From Bacteroidales bacterium (GTDB lineage: Bacteria > Bacteroidota > Bacteroidia > Bacteroidales > GCA-2748055): 64,000 bases of DNA. The notes below the pieces were generated by a model. It did no database searches. It had not been told where the DNA came from and was given only the letters and a program-made list of their open reading frames with translations. The stretch lies in assembly GCA_021738565.1 (NCBI GenBank), contig JAIPBT010000015.1, positions 1 to 64,000 on the forward strand, in the 5' to 3' direction. Positions within the stretch are counted from its first letter, which is position 1. The number at the start of each line of letters is the position of its first letter. A program made the position numbers and the translations under genes. Shown piece by piece: positions 1 to 9,306 of this stretch.

Positions 1-4
1 ATTT

Positions 5-264
5 AGTTATACTATTAATATTCAGTCTATTATATCTTCAAAAAAACAGATGTCTTAATCCTAATGCCATGGAACCCTCATGTTATTTTCATTCCCTGTT
101 GTGAACGTTGGTGCATGAGGGTTTCATTAGAAAATAATTAAGTTATACTATTAATATTCAGTCTATTATATCTTCAAAAAACAGATGTCTTAATCCTAAT
201 GCCATGGAACCCTCATGTTATATTCATTCCCTGTTGCGAACGATAGTGCATGAGGGTTTCATTT
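5..264. repeat. Family A intergenic repeat, tandem pair
   Basis: Two nearly identical units of about 135 bp lie in tandem, starting near positions 5 and 141. They differ by a few substitutions and one A in a poly-A run. Each contains an inverted repeat with arms AACCCTCATG and CATGAGGGTT (73-82 with 114-123; 208-217 with 249-258), able to form a 10-bp stem with a loop of about 31 nt. The pair lies just beyond the 3' end of rfbA. The hairpin part recurs in inverted orientation at 34759-34822, so it is a dispersed family. No ORF is apparent. Origin and function are unknown. Confidence 0.85.
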
Positions 265-272
265 ATTTTAGG

Positions 273-1154
273 TTAAAAAGTAACAATCTTCTCATTTGCT
301 ATGCTGACGAGGTATTTTCCGTATTCATTCTTTTTTAGTCCTTCAGCCAGTTTAAGAAGTTGTCTGTTGTCGATGTATCTCTTTTTATAGGCAACCTCTT
401 CCACGCAGGCGATCTTCAAACCCTGTCTTTTTTCAACCGTATAAATGAAATTGGATGCCTGCAAAAGGCTTTCGGGTGTTCCCGTATCCAGCCATGCCAT
501 GCCCCTGCCCATGAGCTTTATACTGAGTCTCTCCTCTTCAAGATAGAGGCGGTTCAGGTCTGTGATCTCCAGTTCGCCTCTTTTGGAGGGTTGAAGGCTT
601 TTTGCCTTTTCAATCACATCATTGCTGTAGAAGTAGAGGCCTGTAACAGCGTAATTTGATTTTGGCTTTTGGGGTTTCTCTTCCAGGCTCACAACCTTTC
701 CATTGTCGTTGAACTCAACCACGCCATACCTTTCCGGGTCTGTAACATAATAGCCGAAAACCGTTGCCCCGTCTTTCAATTCGGAGGCATTGACCAGGGT
801 TTTTTCGAATCCATGTCCGAAAAATATATTATCTCCCAGGATCAGGCATACTTCATCTTTGCCAATAAAACCCTCACCGATTATAAATGCCTGGGCCAGC
901 CCATCGGGTGATGGCTGCACGGCATATTCCAGGTCAATGCCCAGGTGACTGCCGTCTCCCAGCAACTCCTGGTAAAGGTGGAGGTCGCCCGGTGTTGAAA
1001 TGATCAGTATCTCCCGGATTCCTGCCAGCATGAGCACCGACAGGGGGTAATAGATCATTGGTTTGTCATACACCGGAATGATCTGTTTCGAGATACTTTT
1101 TGTAATGGGATACAAACGTGTTCCTGAACCTCCGGCCAATATAATTCCTTTCAT
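273..1154 (-). CDS. rfbA: Glucose-1-phosphate thymidylyltransferase
   Basis: Cytosolic nucleotidyltransferase that makes dTDP-glucose from glucose-1-phosphate and dTTP, the first step towards dTDP-rhamnose and other dTDP-sugars of surface polysaccharides. The 293-residue length is normal. The N-terminal signature [11 protein letters not shown] (8-18) binds the nucleotide, LGDN is at 107-110, EKP at 159-161 and WLDTGT at 221-226. The start is ATG, 34 bp after the decarboxylase stop. It is the last of three minus-strand nucleotide-sugar genes (ugd, UDP-glucuronate decarboxylase, rfbA), which suggests a surface polysaccharide supply group. rfbB, rfbC and rfbD are not in this window. Confidence 0.95.
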   Translation of the reverse strand: MKGIILAGGSGTRLYPITKSISKQIIPVYDKPMIYYPLSVLMLAGIREILIISTPGDLHLYQELLGDGSHLGIDLEYAVQPSPDGLAQAFIIGEGFIGKDEVCLILGDNIFFGHGFEKTLVNASELKDGATVFGYYVTDPERYGVVEFNDNGKVVSLEEKPQKPKSNYAVTGLYFYSNDVIEKAKSLQPSKRGELEITDLNRLYLEEERLSIKLMGRGMAWLDTGTPESLLQASNFIYTVEKRQGLKIACVEEVAYKKRYIDNRQLLKLAEGLKKNEYGKYLVSIANEKIVTF

Positions 1155-1188
1155 GATATCCTGAATTTATTTTCAATTTTCAATTTAC

Positions 1189-2127
1189 TCATTTAATAAT
1201 GGATCTGAAATAGGCAATAGTCTTTTCCAGTCCGTCTTCCAGTTCGATCTCCGGTGACCATCCGTTCAGCTCTTTCTGTGCCAGACTTATGTCAGGTTTT
1301 CTCTGGATGGGATCATTCTGTGGCAGTGCCTCATGAATGATCTTTGAGTTGGATCCGGTCATTTTTATGATCAGTCTGGCAAGATCGATAATTCTGAACT
1401 CATTGGTATTTCCCAGGTTAACCGGTCCTGTGAATGCATCCGGTGTATCCATCATCCTGATCATCCCTTCCACAAGATCATCTACATATTGAAAACTGCG
1501 TGTCTGGTTTCCATCCCCGTAAACGCTGATATCTGCATTCTTCAGCGCCTGGACTATAAAGTTGGAGACCACCCTGCCGTCATTGGGGTGCATGTTCGGA
1601 CCATAGGTGTTAAAAATCCTTGCAATTTTTATCCGCACCTTATTTTGTATGTGGTAGTCCATGAAGAGGGTTTCCGCACACCTTTTCCCTTCATCGTAGC
1701 AGGAGCGTTTTCCGATGGGATTGACATTCCCCCAGTAGGACTCGGGTTGGGGATGAACGGCGGGATCCCCGTATACTTCGCTTGTGGATGCCTGGAGAAT
1801 TTTTGCCCTGATACGCTTCGCGAGTCCGAGCATGTTGATCGCTCCCATGACTGAAGTTTTCACTGTTTTTATCGGGTTGTACTGGTAATGTATGGGAGAT
1901 GCGGGGCATGCAAGGTTGTATATCTCGTCCACCTCTGCATAATATGATTGGGTTACATCGTGCCTCGCTAGCTCAAAATAGGGATGGCTGAGCAGGTGAA
2001 CAATGTTTTTCTTGCTGCCTGTGAAGTAATTGTCAAGACAAATGACATCATTTCCTTCGTTAAGCAACCTTTCGCAAAGATGGGAACCTATAAAACCGGC
2101 TCCCCCTGTGATCAATACTCGTTTCAT
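1189..2127 (-). CDS. UDP-glucuronate decarboxylase (UDP-xylose synthase), SDR family
   Basis: NAD-dependent extended short-chain dehydrogenase that decarboxylates UDP-glucuronate to UDP-xylose, using the product of the neighbouring ugd. The Rossmann signature GGAGFIGSH is at 8-16, the STSEVYG segment at 114-120, and the catalytic pair is Tyr144/Lys148 in SCYDEGKR. I start at ATG 2127 (312 aa). A 9-codon extension to a TTG at 2154 reads into the family B repeat and adds nothing family-like. The alternative assignment, dTDP-glucose 4,6-dehydratase, is less likely given the [11 protein letters not shown] and RSFQYVDDL context of the UXS group and the adjacent ugd. Confidence 0.92.
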   Translation of the reverse strand: MKRVLITGGAGFIGSHLCERLLNEGNDVICLDNYFTGSKKNIVHLLSHPYFELARHDVTQSYYAEVDEIYNLACPASPIHYQYNPIKTVKTSVMGAINMLGLAKRIRAKILQASTSEVYGDPAVHPQPESYWGNVNPIGKRSCYDEGKRCAETLFMDYHIQNKVRIKIARIFNTYGPNMHPNDGRVVSNFIVQALKNADISVYGDGNQTRSFQYVDDLVEGMIRMMDTPDAFTGPVNLGNTNEFRIIDLARLIIKMTGSNSKIIHEALPQNDPIQRKPDISLAQKELNGWSPEIELEDGLEKTIAYFRSIIK

Positions 2128-2140
2128 ACATTTTCTACTA

Positions 2141-2315
2141 AATTGTGCTTGCAAGAAAACGCCAATAGCTGCGTTTTGCTCGACTTCAAAACAGTCATCC
2201 CGATAATATATCGGGACTCCTGTTTTTCAATCATCGATCCCGATGGCTATCGGGATGCTCTTGTCGCTTTCTTATCAAGCACAGCTATTATTATATAAGT
2301 TTTCTTTCTGACACT
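2141..2315 (-). repeat. Family B dispersed repeat, copy 1
   Basis: Element of about 175 bp between the decarboxylase gene and ugd, bounded by AATTGTGCTTGCAAG on the left and TTCTGACACTAAAT on the right. Inside are two hairpins: the palindromic segment ATCCCGATAATATATCGGGA and the stem ATCCCGAT...ATCGGGAT. The outer arms CAAGAAAACG and CTTTCTTATCAAG are also roughly complementary. It closely matches the copy at 17230-17408, in the same orientation. The right end runs into the last eight or so codons and stop of ugd; the left end touches the decarboxylase start region. Confidence 0.85.
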
Positions 2316-3637
2316 AAATAGGGTTTGCGGCCTATGCTGTGATAAGAGAAGCCAAATTCGACAAGTTCCCCGGGCTCATAAATATTGCGCCCGTCAAAAA
2401 TGATTTTTTGTTTCATCAGTTTTTCCATCATCCTGTAATTGGGAACACGGAACTCGGACCATTCGGTTACAATGACCAGGGCATTGGCATCAAGCAGCGC
2501 TTCGTGCCTGTCGGCAGCATAACCGATCCTGTTTCCAAGTGTCTTTTTTGCTTCATTGGTGGCAACGGGATCATAGGCAGTGACGTTTGCCCCGGCACCA
2601 AGCAGCGCCTCGATGACTACCAGTGATGGAGCTTCCCTCATGTCATCGGTTTCCGGTTTAAAGGAGAGTCCCCATACAGCGATGTTTTTACCCTTGAGGT
2701 CGCCGCCGAAATGATTGATAACCTTTGTTCCGAGTACGGTTTTCTGATGGTCGTTGGCATCTTCAACTGACTGGAGTACACGCAAAGGAGTATTGTACTG
2801 CCTGGCTGTCCTCACCAGGGCCTTTACATCTTTCGGGAAACATGACCCCCCGTAACCTGCCCCGGGGTAGATGAATTTGTTGCCTATCCGGGGATCGGAC
2901 CCGATGCCTTTTCGCACCAGGTTTACATCGGCTCCTACCGCTTCGCAAAGGTTCGCGATCTCGTTCATGAAACTGATCTTGGTGGCAAGCATGGCATTGG
3001 CGGCATATTTTGTCATTTCCGAGGAACGTATGTCCATGAATATGATGGGATGCCCGTTCAGAAGGAATGGTTTGTACAGGCGCCTGATGATCTTCTCTGC
3101 ACGCTCGGAATCTGTTCCCACAACGATCCTGTCGGGTTTCAGAAAATCATTTACAGCAGCTCCTTCCTTGAGAAATTCAGGGTTTGATGCGACGTCGAAT
3201 TCTATATTTGTTTTGCGCTTCTCCAATTCCTCAGCAACAGCAGTCCTGACTTTCTCCGAAGTATTGATCGGGACAGTGCTCTTAGTTATTACAACCAGGT
3301 AGTCCTGCATGGTGCGTCCTATTTCCCTGGCCACCTCGATGACATACTTCAGGTCTGCACTGCCGTCGCCCCCCGGGGGGGTTCCAACCGCAATGAAAAC
3401 GGCTTCGCAATCCACGATGCTTTCTTTCAGACTCGTCGTAAATGATATTCTCTTTTTTTCAAGGTTGTTCTTTACCAGCCTGGAGAGTCCCGGTTCATAG
3501 ATGGGCACTTCTCCCTGGTTCAAACGCTTGATCTTGTTCTTGTCGATATCGACACAGGCAACCTGTATTCCCGTTTCAGCAAAACATGTACCTGAAACGA
3601 GTCCGACATATCCTGTTCCTACAACTGCAATTTTCAT
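2291..3637 (-). CDS. ugd: UDP-glucose 6-dehydrogenase
   Basis: Oxidises UDP-glucose to UDP-glucuronate with two NAD+, in the cytosol. The length of 448 aa is typical. The Rossmann motif GTGYVGLVSG starts at residue 7, SNPEFLKEGAA is at about 151-161, and the catalytic Cys266 lies in GGSCFPKD. The C-terminal UDP-binding domain is complete (WGLSFKPETDDMREAPS). The product feeds the next gene, UDP-glucuronate decarboxylase, with a family B repeat between them. The final residues, LVSERKLI, are encoded inside the repeat end, so the original C-terminus was probably altered by the insertion. Confidence 0.95.
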   Translation of the reverse strand: MKIAVVGTGYVGLVSGTCFAETGIQVACVDIDKNKIKRLNQGEVPIYEPGLSRLVKNNLEKKRISFTTSLKESIVDCEAVFIAVGTPPGGDGSADLKYVIEVAREIGRTMQDYLVVITKSTVPINTSEKVRTAVAEELEKRKTNIEFDVASNPEFLKEGAAVNDFLKPDRIVVGTDSERAEKIIRRLYKPFLLNGHPIIFMDIRSSEMTKYAANAMLATKISFMNEIANLCEAVGADVNLVRKGIGSDPRIGNKFIYPGAGYGGSCFPKDVKALVRTARQYNTPLRVLQSVEDANDHQKTVLGTKVINHFGGDLKGKNIAVWGLSFKPETDDMREAPSLVVIEALLGAGANVTAYDPVATNEAKKTLGNRIGYAADRHEALLDANALVIVTEWSEFRVPNYRMMEKLMKQKIIFDGRNIYEPGELVEFGFSYHSIGRKPYLVSERKLI

Positions 3638-3784
3638 GTTTTTTATTTTAAAGGGTGTTAAAGTTATATTTTTTAGATCAAATCATCCCGGAATGATGCT
3701 TCGATTTGTTATAAAGCATATAATACTAACCCATTTACACCGTTTATATTTTTTTGACAATTAGGGAATTTCATCTAAAAAACG

Positions 3785-3792
3785 TAACTTTG
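3785..3792 (+). promoter_or_regulatory. Bacteroidota -7 box TAACTTTG for rpsA
   Basis: TAACTTTG matches the Bacteroidota -7 consensus TAnnTTTG and lies 57 bp upstream of the rpsA start. A TTTG is present upstream at 3753-3756, but its 28-bp spacing is longer than usual, so the -33 box is not assigned. Confidence 0.45.
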
Positions 3793-3848
3793 CGCCTCGT
3801 ATGAAATAATTATAATGTCTAACTTATTAAATTTAAAGGAATTATCTA

Positions 3849-6164
3849 ATGAGTGAAAAAGAGAAGGATGCTTTGAAAGAAGGGCAACATTCTGTTGAAA
3901 GTACAGAGGAAAAAAAACCAGAAAACAAAGAAACAGCGAATGGGAGGGATGTGAAGGAAGAGAAGGCTGCTGTTGAGAATGCAGCAGACGAAACCAAAGA
4001 AGAAGTTGAAAAGAAGGTGGATACCGGTGCAGTAGAAAAAGGAGCTGAAACGAAGGCGGAGCAGGAGGAAGAAATAGAGGAGAAAACAGCGCCGGAGGAA
4101 GGTGACAAAAAAGGAGCCGTTGTGGACGAAAAGGAGGAACCGGTAAAACAACCTGAAAAGGAGACCATTGCGCAGGAAAGTGACGCTGTTGCTGAACAGG
4201 CGGGTGCTGAGGCTGAAAAAAATATGGAAGCTGAAGATAAAACCGCGGAAGAAATTACGGAAACAACTGCTGTGACAACGGCAGATGTAAGTAAATCCAC
4301 AGGGGCCGATGAAAAGGAACCTGAGATTCAAAAAGACGGGGCAAAGCAGGAAGATACAGAGCCCAAAGGAGATGCAACTACCGGAGACACCGATTTTGAC
4401 TGGGATTCATATGCAGAGGAAACTATAGATACCAAGGCAGATGACCATGACGAGGTGGAAGAAATGTACAGCAATACCCTCTCTACCGTTGCAGAGAATG
4501 AAGTGACAGATGGAACTGTTATTTCAATGAACAAGAGGGAAGTTGTAATCAATATAGGATACAAATCAGAGGGAGGAGTATCACTGAACGAATTTCGCTA
4601 CAACCAGGATCTCAAACCGGGGGACACTGTTGAAGTGTATGTAGAGAGCAAGGAAGACAAAAAGGGTCAGCTTGTTCTTTCACATAACAAGGCACGGGCC
4701 ATGCGCTCATGGGACCGTGTTAATGAAGCCCTTGATGCGGACGAGGTGATCAAGGGATACATCAAGTGCAGGACCAAGGGGGGTATGATCGTGGACGTAT
4801 TTGGAATTGAAGCATTTCTGCCAGGTTCCCAGATTGATGTAAAACCCATCAGGGATTACGATGCATACGTAGACAGGACCATGGAATTCAAGGTTGTGAA
4901 GATCAATCATGAATTCAAGAATGTTGTCGTTTCCCACAAGGCCCTGATCGAGGAGGAACTGGAACAACAGAAAAAAGAGATCATTGCCAAGCTGGAAAAA
5001 GGACAGGTACTTGAAGGCACCGTTAAGAACATTACCTCCTATGGCGTATTCATTGACCTGGGTGGGGTTGATGGATTGATCCACATTACCGACCTTTCAT
5101 GGGGACGGGTCAATCATCCTGAGGAAATTCTTTCGCTTGACCAGAAACTGAATGTTGTGATCCTTGATTTCGATGACGACAAGAAGAGGATCGCACTTGG
5201 TCTCAAGCAACTTACCCCGCACCCGTGGGATTCACTGGACGAAAATCTGAAAGTGGGAGACAAGGTAAAAGGTAAGGTTGTTGTTATGGCCGACTACGGG
5301 GCTTTCATTGAAATAGCGCCGGGAGTTGAAGGACTCATACATGTTTCAGAGATGAGTTGGTCGCAGCACTTGAAGAGTGCACAGGAATTTATGAATGTGG
5401 GTGATGAAGTTGAAGCCGTTATTCTCACGCTCGACAGGGAAGAAAGAAAAATGTCACTGGGCATCAAACAACTGAAGCAAGATCCATGGGAGAAGATCCA
5501 TGAGAAATTCGGTGTTGGTACAAAGCATACTGCCAGGGTTCGTAATTTTACCAACTTTGGAGTTTTTGTTGAAATTGAGGAAGGTGTTGACGGACTCATC
5601 CATATTTCAGACCTTTCATGGACGAAAAAAATCAAGCATCCTGCAGAGTTTACAGCAATTGGGGCTGACATCGAGGTGGTTGTCCTCGAGATCGATGAGG
5701 AGAACCGCAGGTTAAGTCTTGGACACAAGCAGCTTGAAGAAAATCCATGGGATGTCTTCGAATCTGTATTCGAGGTCGGTTCCATTCATGAGGGTACCAT
5801 CGTTGAATTAATGGACAAGGGAGCAGTTATTGCGTTGCCATATGGTGTGGAAGGTTTTGTTACCCCGAAACACCTTGTCAAAGAGGACGGCGCGCCTGCT
5901 AAAGCAGATGAAAGATTGCCTTTCAAAGTGATTGAATTCAATAAATCAGCCAAGAAGATCATTCTTTCTCACAGCCGTATTTACGAGGATGAGAAGCGGC
6001 AGTCAACTGATAAATCAGAGAAGAAATCAGGTTCAGAGACCCGCAAGTCCTCGAAGAAGACCAAGAGCAATCTTGAAAAAACAACCCTGGGTGATATCAG
6101 CGATCTTGCTGCACTGAAAAGTGAAATGGAGGAGAATGAAAAGAATAAAACTGGAAAGAAATAA
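3849..6164 (+). CDS. rpsA: 30S ribosomal protein S1 with long acidic N-terminal extension
   Basis: RNA-binding protein of the small ribosomal subunit that helps capture mRNA. This matters in Bacteroidota, where Shine-Dalgarno pairing is weak. Six S1/OB-fold repeats span about residues 210-710; recognisable repeat starts lie near 294, 380, 466, 553 and 640, with signatures such as TSYGVFIDLGGVDGLIHI. Residues 1 to about 205 are a low-complexity tail rich in Glu, Lys, Ala and Thr with no fold visible, and a basic Lys/Ser tail closes the protein. At 771 aa it is about 200 aa longer than E. coli S1. The start is ATG in an AT-rich leader. Confidence 0.93.
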   Translation: MSEKEKDALKEGQHSVESTEEKKPENKETANGRDVKEEKAAVENAADETKEEVEKKVDTGAVEKGAETKAEQEEEIEEKTAPEEGDKKGAVVDEKEEPVKQPEKETIAQESDAVAEQAGAEAEKNMEAEDKTAEEITETTAVTTADVSKSTGADEKEPEIQKDGAKQEDTEPKGDATTGDTDFDWDSYAEETIDTKADDHDEVEEMYSNTLSTVAENEVTDGTVISMNKREVVINIGYKSEGGVSLNEFRYNQDLKPGDTVEVYVESKEDKKGQLVLSHNKARAMRSWDRVNEALDADEVIKGYIKCRTKGGMIVDVFGIEAFLPGSQIDVKPIRDYDAYVDRTMEFKVVKINHEFKNVVVSHKALIEEELEQQKKEIIAKLEKGQVLEGTVKNITSYGVFIDLGGVDGLIHITDLSWGRVNHPEEILSLDQKLNVVILDFDDDKKRIALGLKQLTPHPWDSLDENLKVGDKVKGKVVVMADYGAFIEIAPGVEGLIHVSEMSWSQHLKSAQEFMNVGDEVEAVILTLDREERKMSLGIKQLKQDPWEKIHEKFGVGTKHTARVRNFTNFGVFVEIEEGVDGLIHISDLSWTKKIKHPAEFTAIGADIEVVVLEIDEENRRLSLGHKQLEENPWDVFESVFEVGSIHEGTIVELMDKGAVIALPYGVEGFVTPKHLVKEDGAPAKADERLPFKVIEFNKSAKKIILSHSRIYEDEKRQSTDKSEKKSGSETRKSSKKTKSNLEKTTLGDISDLAALKSEMEENEKNKTGKK

Positions 6165-6205
6165 TTTTTTTGTACCTTTCGGTTAAATAATCTAAAATTT
6201 CAGCA

Positions 6206-6553
6206 ATGGAGTTCAAAATTGATAAATTTGAAAACCATACTTTGATAGAAGTATTGGAGGAAAAACTGGATACGCATATAGCCCCAACACTCAAATCAGA
6301 ACTTGTTCTTGTTTCCGGAAACGGGGAAAAGAACATCATTCTTGATCTGAGCAATTGCCGTTATTGTGATTCTTCCGGGCTCAGTGCGATCCTCGTTGCC
6401 AACCGGCTTTGCAAAAATGCAAGTGGTACATTCGTTCTCGCAGGACTGAATGATGCAGTTGAGAGATTGATCACGATTTCCCAGCTTGATACAGTGTTGA
6501 ATATTACTGATAATGTTGATGATGCTGTGGCAATGATCAAAGAAGCTGAATAA
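6206..6553 (+). CDS. STAS-domain anti-sigma factor antagonist-like protein
   Basis: A single STAS domain of 115 aa. The switch motif DSSGLSA (55-61) carries the conserved phosphorylatable Ser56/57 position of SpoIIAA-type antagonists, which release a target from a binding protein when unphosphorylated. It begins 41 bp after rpsA and is followed after 15 bp by RNase Z, so it is probably in one transcript with them. No cognate kinase or phosphatase is adjacent; the SiaB-type kinase at 12967 is the nearest candidate in the window. The specific partner is unknown. Confidence 0.85.
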   Translation: MEFKIDKFENHTLIEVLEEKLDTHIAPTLKSELVLVSGNGEKNIILDLSNCRYCDSSGLSAILVANRLCKNASGTFVLAGLNDAVERLITISQLDTVLNITDNVDDAVAMIKEAE

Positions 6554-6568
6554 AACCATTTAGGATAG

Positions 6569-7492
6569 GTGTCGTTCGAATTGACAATTCTGGGGAGCAG
6601 TTCAGCCCTGCCAACATCAAAAAGAAATACTACCGCTCATTTATTGAACATGAATGAGCGGTTTTTTTTGGTTGATTGCGGTGAGGGGACGCAGGTGCAA
6701 TTGAGAAAGCAGCGGCTCAGTCCGGCCAGGATCCACCATGTTTTCATTTCTCACATTCACGGTGATCATGTTTTCGGACTGTTCGGCCTGATATCGAGCC
6801 TGGGAATGATGGGCAGACAGGCAGCCCTAAACCTTTACGGGCCGGCTATGCTGGAGGAAATGATTTCGGGCCACCTGAAATACTTTGGTTCCTTGCCCTA
6901 CGAAATTGTTTTTCACCGGGCGGTGGGAGGTCATGTTATATACAGGAACTCTTCTCTTGAAGTGGAGGCCATCCCCTTGTTGCACAGGTCCGAGACTTTT
7001 GGTTACCTTTTCAGGGAGAAGCTGCGGCCTGCAAATATCATAAAATCGAAGATCGATCAATATGGCTTGGGTATTGAAGATATAAAACGCATTAAGGAGG
7101 GCCATGATCACATCACGGATGCTGGTGAAAGGATAGCGAACAGTGAGCTCACCTTACCAAGGTGGAAAAGACGTTCCTATGCCTATATTTCTGATACGGC
7201 CTATTTTCCTGAGATCACGGAGACCATCAAAGGGGTGGACCTTCTTTACCACGAGTCCACCTTTTTAGAAAAAGACAGTGAACTGGCAAAAAAAACGTTT
7301 CATTCCACAGCGAGGCAAGCTGCTGAAATTGCAGGGCTTTCAGGGGCAGGAACTTTGCTGATCGGACATTTTTCAACACGCTATAAAAATGCATCCCTTT
7401 TCGAAGATGAGGCAAAAACCGTTTTCAGCAATACCATTGCGGTTAACGATGGCGACAGGTATTCCCTGCCTCAGAAGAGGGAGGACGAATAG
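6569..7492 (+). CDS. rnz: Ribonuclease Z (tRNA 3' endonuclease)
   Basis: Metallo-beta-lactamase-fold zinc endoribonuclease that trims tRNA 3' trailers. The metal motif HIHGDH is at 62-67, with later ligands in LLHRSETFGY, SDTAYF and YHESTF. The length of 307 aa fits the short form. The GTG start at 6569 is forced because the codon just upstream in frame is TAG. It lies 15 bp after the STAS gene and 72 bp before guaA. Confidence 0.93.
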   Translation: MSFELTILGSSSALPTSKRNTTAHLLNMNERFFLVDCGEGTQVQLRKQRLSPARIHHVFISHIHGDHVFGLFGLISSLGMMGRQAALNLYGPAMLEEMISGHLKYFGSLPYEIVFHRAVGGHVIYRNSSLEVEAIPLLHRSETFGYLFREKLRPANIIKSKIDQYGLGIEDIKRIKEGHDHITDAGERIANSELTLPRWKRRSYAYISDTAYFPEITETIKGVDLLYHESTFLEKDSELAKKTFHSTARQAAEIAGLSGAGTLLIGHFSTRYKNASLFEDEAKTVFSNTIAVNDGDRYSLPQKREDE

Positions 7493-7564
7493 GAAATAAA
7501 TGGCACATCCTTCATCGGCTTGAAAAATGTGCTAATTTTACACTTTTATTTAAACATTTAAGGC

Positions 7565-9094
7565 TTGTCAGAAAAGATACTAATACTGGATTTTGGTTCT
7601 CAATACACGCAGCTTATTGCGCGTAATGTTAGAGAGAACAATGTGTATTGTGAGATCCATCCCTTTAATTCGTTTCCTGAGCCCGACGAAAGCGTTAAGG
7701 GAGTGATCCTTTCCGGAAGCCCTTTTTCAGTAAGGGACGATAAAGCGCCCATACCGGATATTTCAGGGATCAAGGGAAAATATCCCATACTCGGCATATG
7801 TTACGGTGCCCAGTACCTTGCGCATAATTTCGGAGGGGAGGTGAAGAATAGTGATTCAAGGGAATATGGCAGGGCATTGCTCAACAGCATTGATCATTCC
7901 AGTCCGCTGTTAAAGAATGTCAGAATGAATTCACAGGTGTGGATGTCGCATGGTGACACGATCATGTCCCTGCCTGAAAATTACACTGTGATTGCAAGCA
8001 CGGACAACATTAAAGTAGGGGCATATGCAGTAAATGATGAGGCTACTTATGGACTGCAGTTCCATCCTGAGGTATACCATACCACGGAAGGCAAACAGAT
8101 CCTGGGCAATTTTCTCAGGGATATTTGCGGGTGCCACCAGCAATGGACACCGGAGTCATTCATAGATTCCACTGTAAAGGAATTGCGCCGGAAACTCGGG
8201 GATGACCATGTTGTACTCGGGCTGTCAGGGGGTGTTGATTCATCCGTGGCAGCCATGCTGCTGCACAGGGCCGTCGGGGATGGGCTTACCTGTATTTTCG
8301 TGGACAATGGATTGCTGCGAAAGAATGAATTCCCTGATGTGCTTGAATCCTACAAAGATCTTGGTCTGAATGTGATCGGCGTGGATGCCAGAAAGAAATT
8401 CCTGGACGACCTTGCAGGGATAACCGAACCTGAAGAGAAACGAAAAAGCATAGGCAAAAATTTTATAGAGGTTTTTGAGCATGAAGCGAAAAAACTGAAG
8501 AACATCAAATGGCTGGGCCAGGGGACCATATATCCCGATGTTATTGAATCGGTATCGGTTAACGGGCCCTCCATGACCATCAAGTCGCATCACAATGTTG
8601 GTGGTTTGCCGGAGAAAATGCATCTCCGTGTCGTTGAGCCATTGCGACTGTTGTTCAAGGATGAGGTCAGGAAAGTAGGATATTCCCTCGGGATCAGTTC
8701 TTCTATTCTTGGCAGGCACCCGTTCCCGGGGCCTGGTCTAGGCATCCGGGTTCTTGGTGAAGTAACCGAAGAGAAGGTAAGGCTGGCACAGGAGGCAGAC
8801 CATATTTTTATCCAGGGATTGCGCAACTACGGCCTGTATGACCGCGTGTGGCAGGCAGGCGCCATGTTACTGCCGGTTCAGTCCGTTGGAGTAATGGGGG
8901 ATGAGAGGACATACGAATACGTGGTGGCGTTGCGGGCCGTAACTGCCACTGACGGGATGACAGCCGACTGGGCAAACCTTCCGGCAATGTTCCTAAGCAG
9001 AATTTCAAATGAAATCATTAATAAAGTAAAAGGAATCAACAGGGTGGTGTATGACATAAGTTCAAAACCGCCGGCTACCATTGAATGGGAATAA
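7565..9094 (+). CDS. guaA: GMP synthase (glutamine-hydrolysing)
   Basis: Amidates XMP to GMP using glutamine and ATP, the last step of guanine nucleotide synthesis. The N-terminal class I amidotransferase has its nucleophile Cys79 in GICYGAQYL and the His/Glu pair in QFHPEV. The ATP pyrophosphatase loop [10 protein letters not shown] starts near residue 218, and the C-terminal dimerisation domain ends in KPPATIEWE. The length of 509 aa is normal. The start is TTG at 7565: an in-frame TAA lies one codon before it (7559-7561) and no ATG or GTG is available before the conserved ILDFGSQ, so this rare start is forced. Confidence 0.96.
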   Translation: MSEKILILDFGSQYTQLIARNVRENNVYCEIHPFNSFPEPDESVKGVILSGSPFSVRDDKAPIPDISGIKGKYPILGICYGAQYLAHNFGGEVKNSDSREYGRALLNSIDHSSPLLKNVRMNSQVWMSHGDTIMSLPENYTVIASTDNIKVGAYAVNDEATYGLQFHPEVYHTTEGKQILGNFLRDICGCHQQWTPESFIDSTVKELRRKLGDDHVVLGLSGGVDSSVAAMLLHRAVGDGLTCIFVDNGLLRKNEFPDVLESYKDLGLNVIGVDARKKFLDDLAGITEPEEKRKSIGKNFIEVFEHEAKKLKNIKWLGQGTIYPDVIESVSVNGPSMTIKSHHNVGGLPEKMHLRVVEPLRLLFKDEVRKVGYSLGISSSILGRHPFPGPGLGIRVLGEVTEEKVRLAQEADHIFIQGLRNYGLYDRVWQAGAMLLPVQSVGVMGDERTYEYVVALRAVTATDGMTADWANLPAMFLSRISNEIINKVKGINRVVYDISSKPPATIEWE

Positions 9095-9143
9095 TGTACA
9101 ACATTTCTTCTTTCAGGAGGTTATAAGTAAAGGGAATTGATTA

Positions 9144-9299
9144 AATAGTGTCTGTCCATAATGTCCGTTTGCTGCGTTACGCTCGTCAGGAAATTGCTCA
9201 TCCCGATAATATATCGGGACTCCGCATTTCCCGACTTCGCAGGCCTTGCAAACGAACATTATGATCCAGCCACTCCGACTTTATTGACAAGCACTAAAT
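9144..9299 (+). repeat. Family B dispersed repeat, copy 2
   Basis: Fills most of the gap between guaA and the S41 protease. The left end is AATAGTGTCTG and the right end TTATTGACAAGCACTAAAT. It holds the shared hairpin ATCCCGATAATATATCGGGA but a different core, in which TTTGC...GCAAA-type segments (near 9166 and 9246) flank the hairpin. Orientation is opposite to copies 1 and 3. The right end is only 8 bp from the next start codon. Confidence 0.75.
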
Positions 9300-9306
9300 A
9301 GAATCT

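Noticed and set aside
3753-3756. TTTG as -33 box for rpsA
   Set aside because: 28 bp from the -7 box, outside the usual spacing of about 18-20 bp.
3842-4331. Two long minus-strand ORFs (about 150-160 codons) opposite the rpsA N-terminus
   Set aside because: Their Ser/Phe-rich products are the antisense of the Glu/Lys/Ala low-complexity tail of S1; composition artefact with no start signals.
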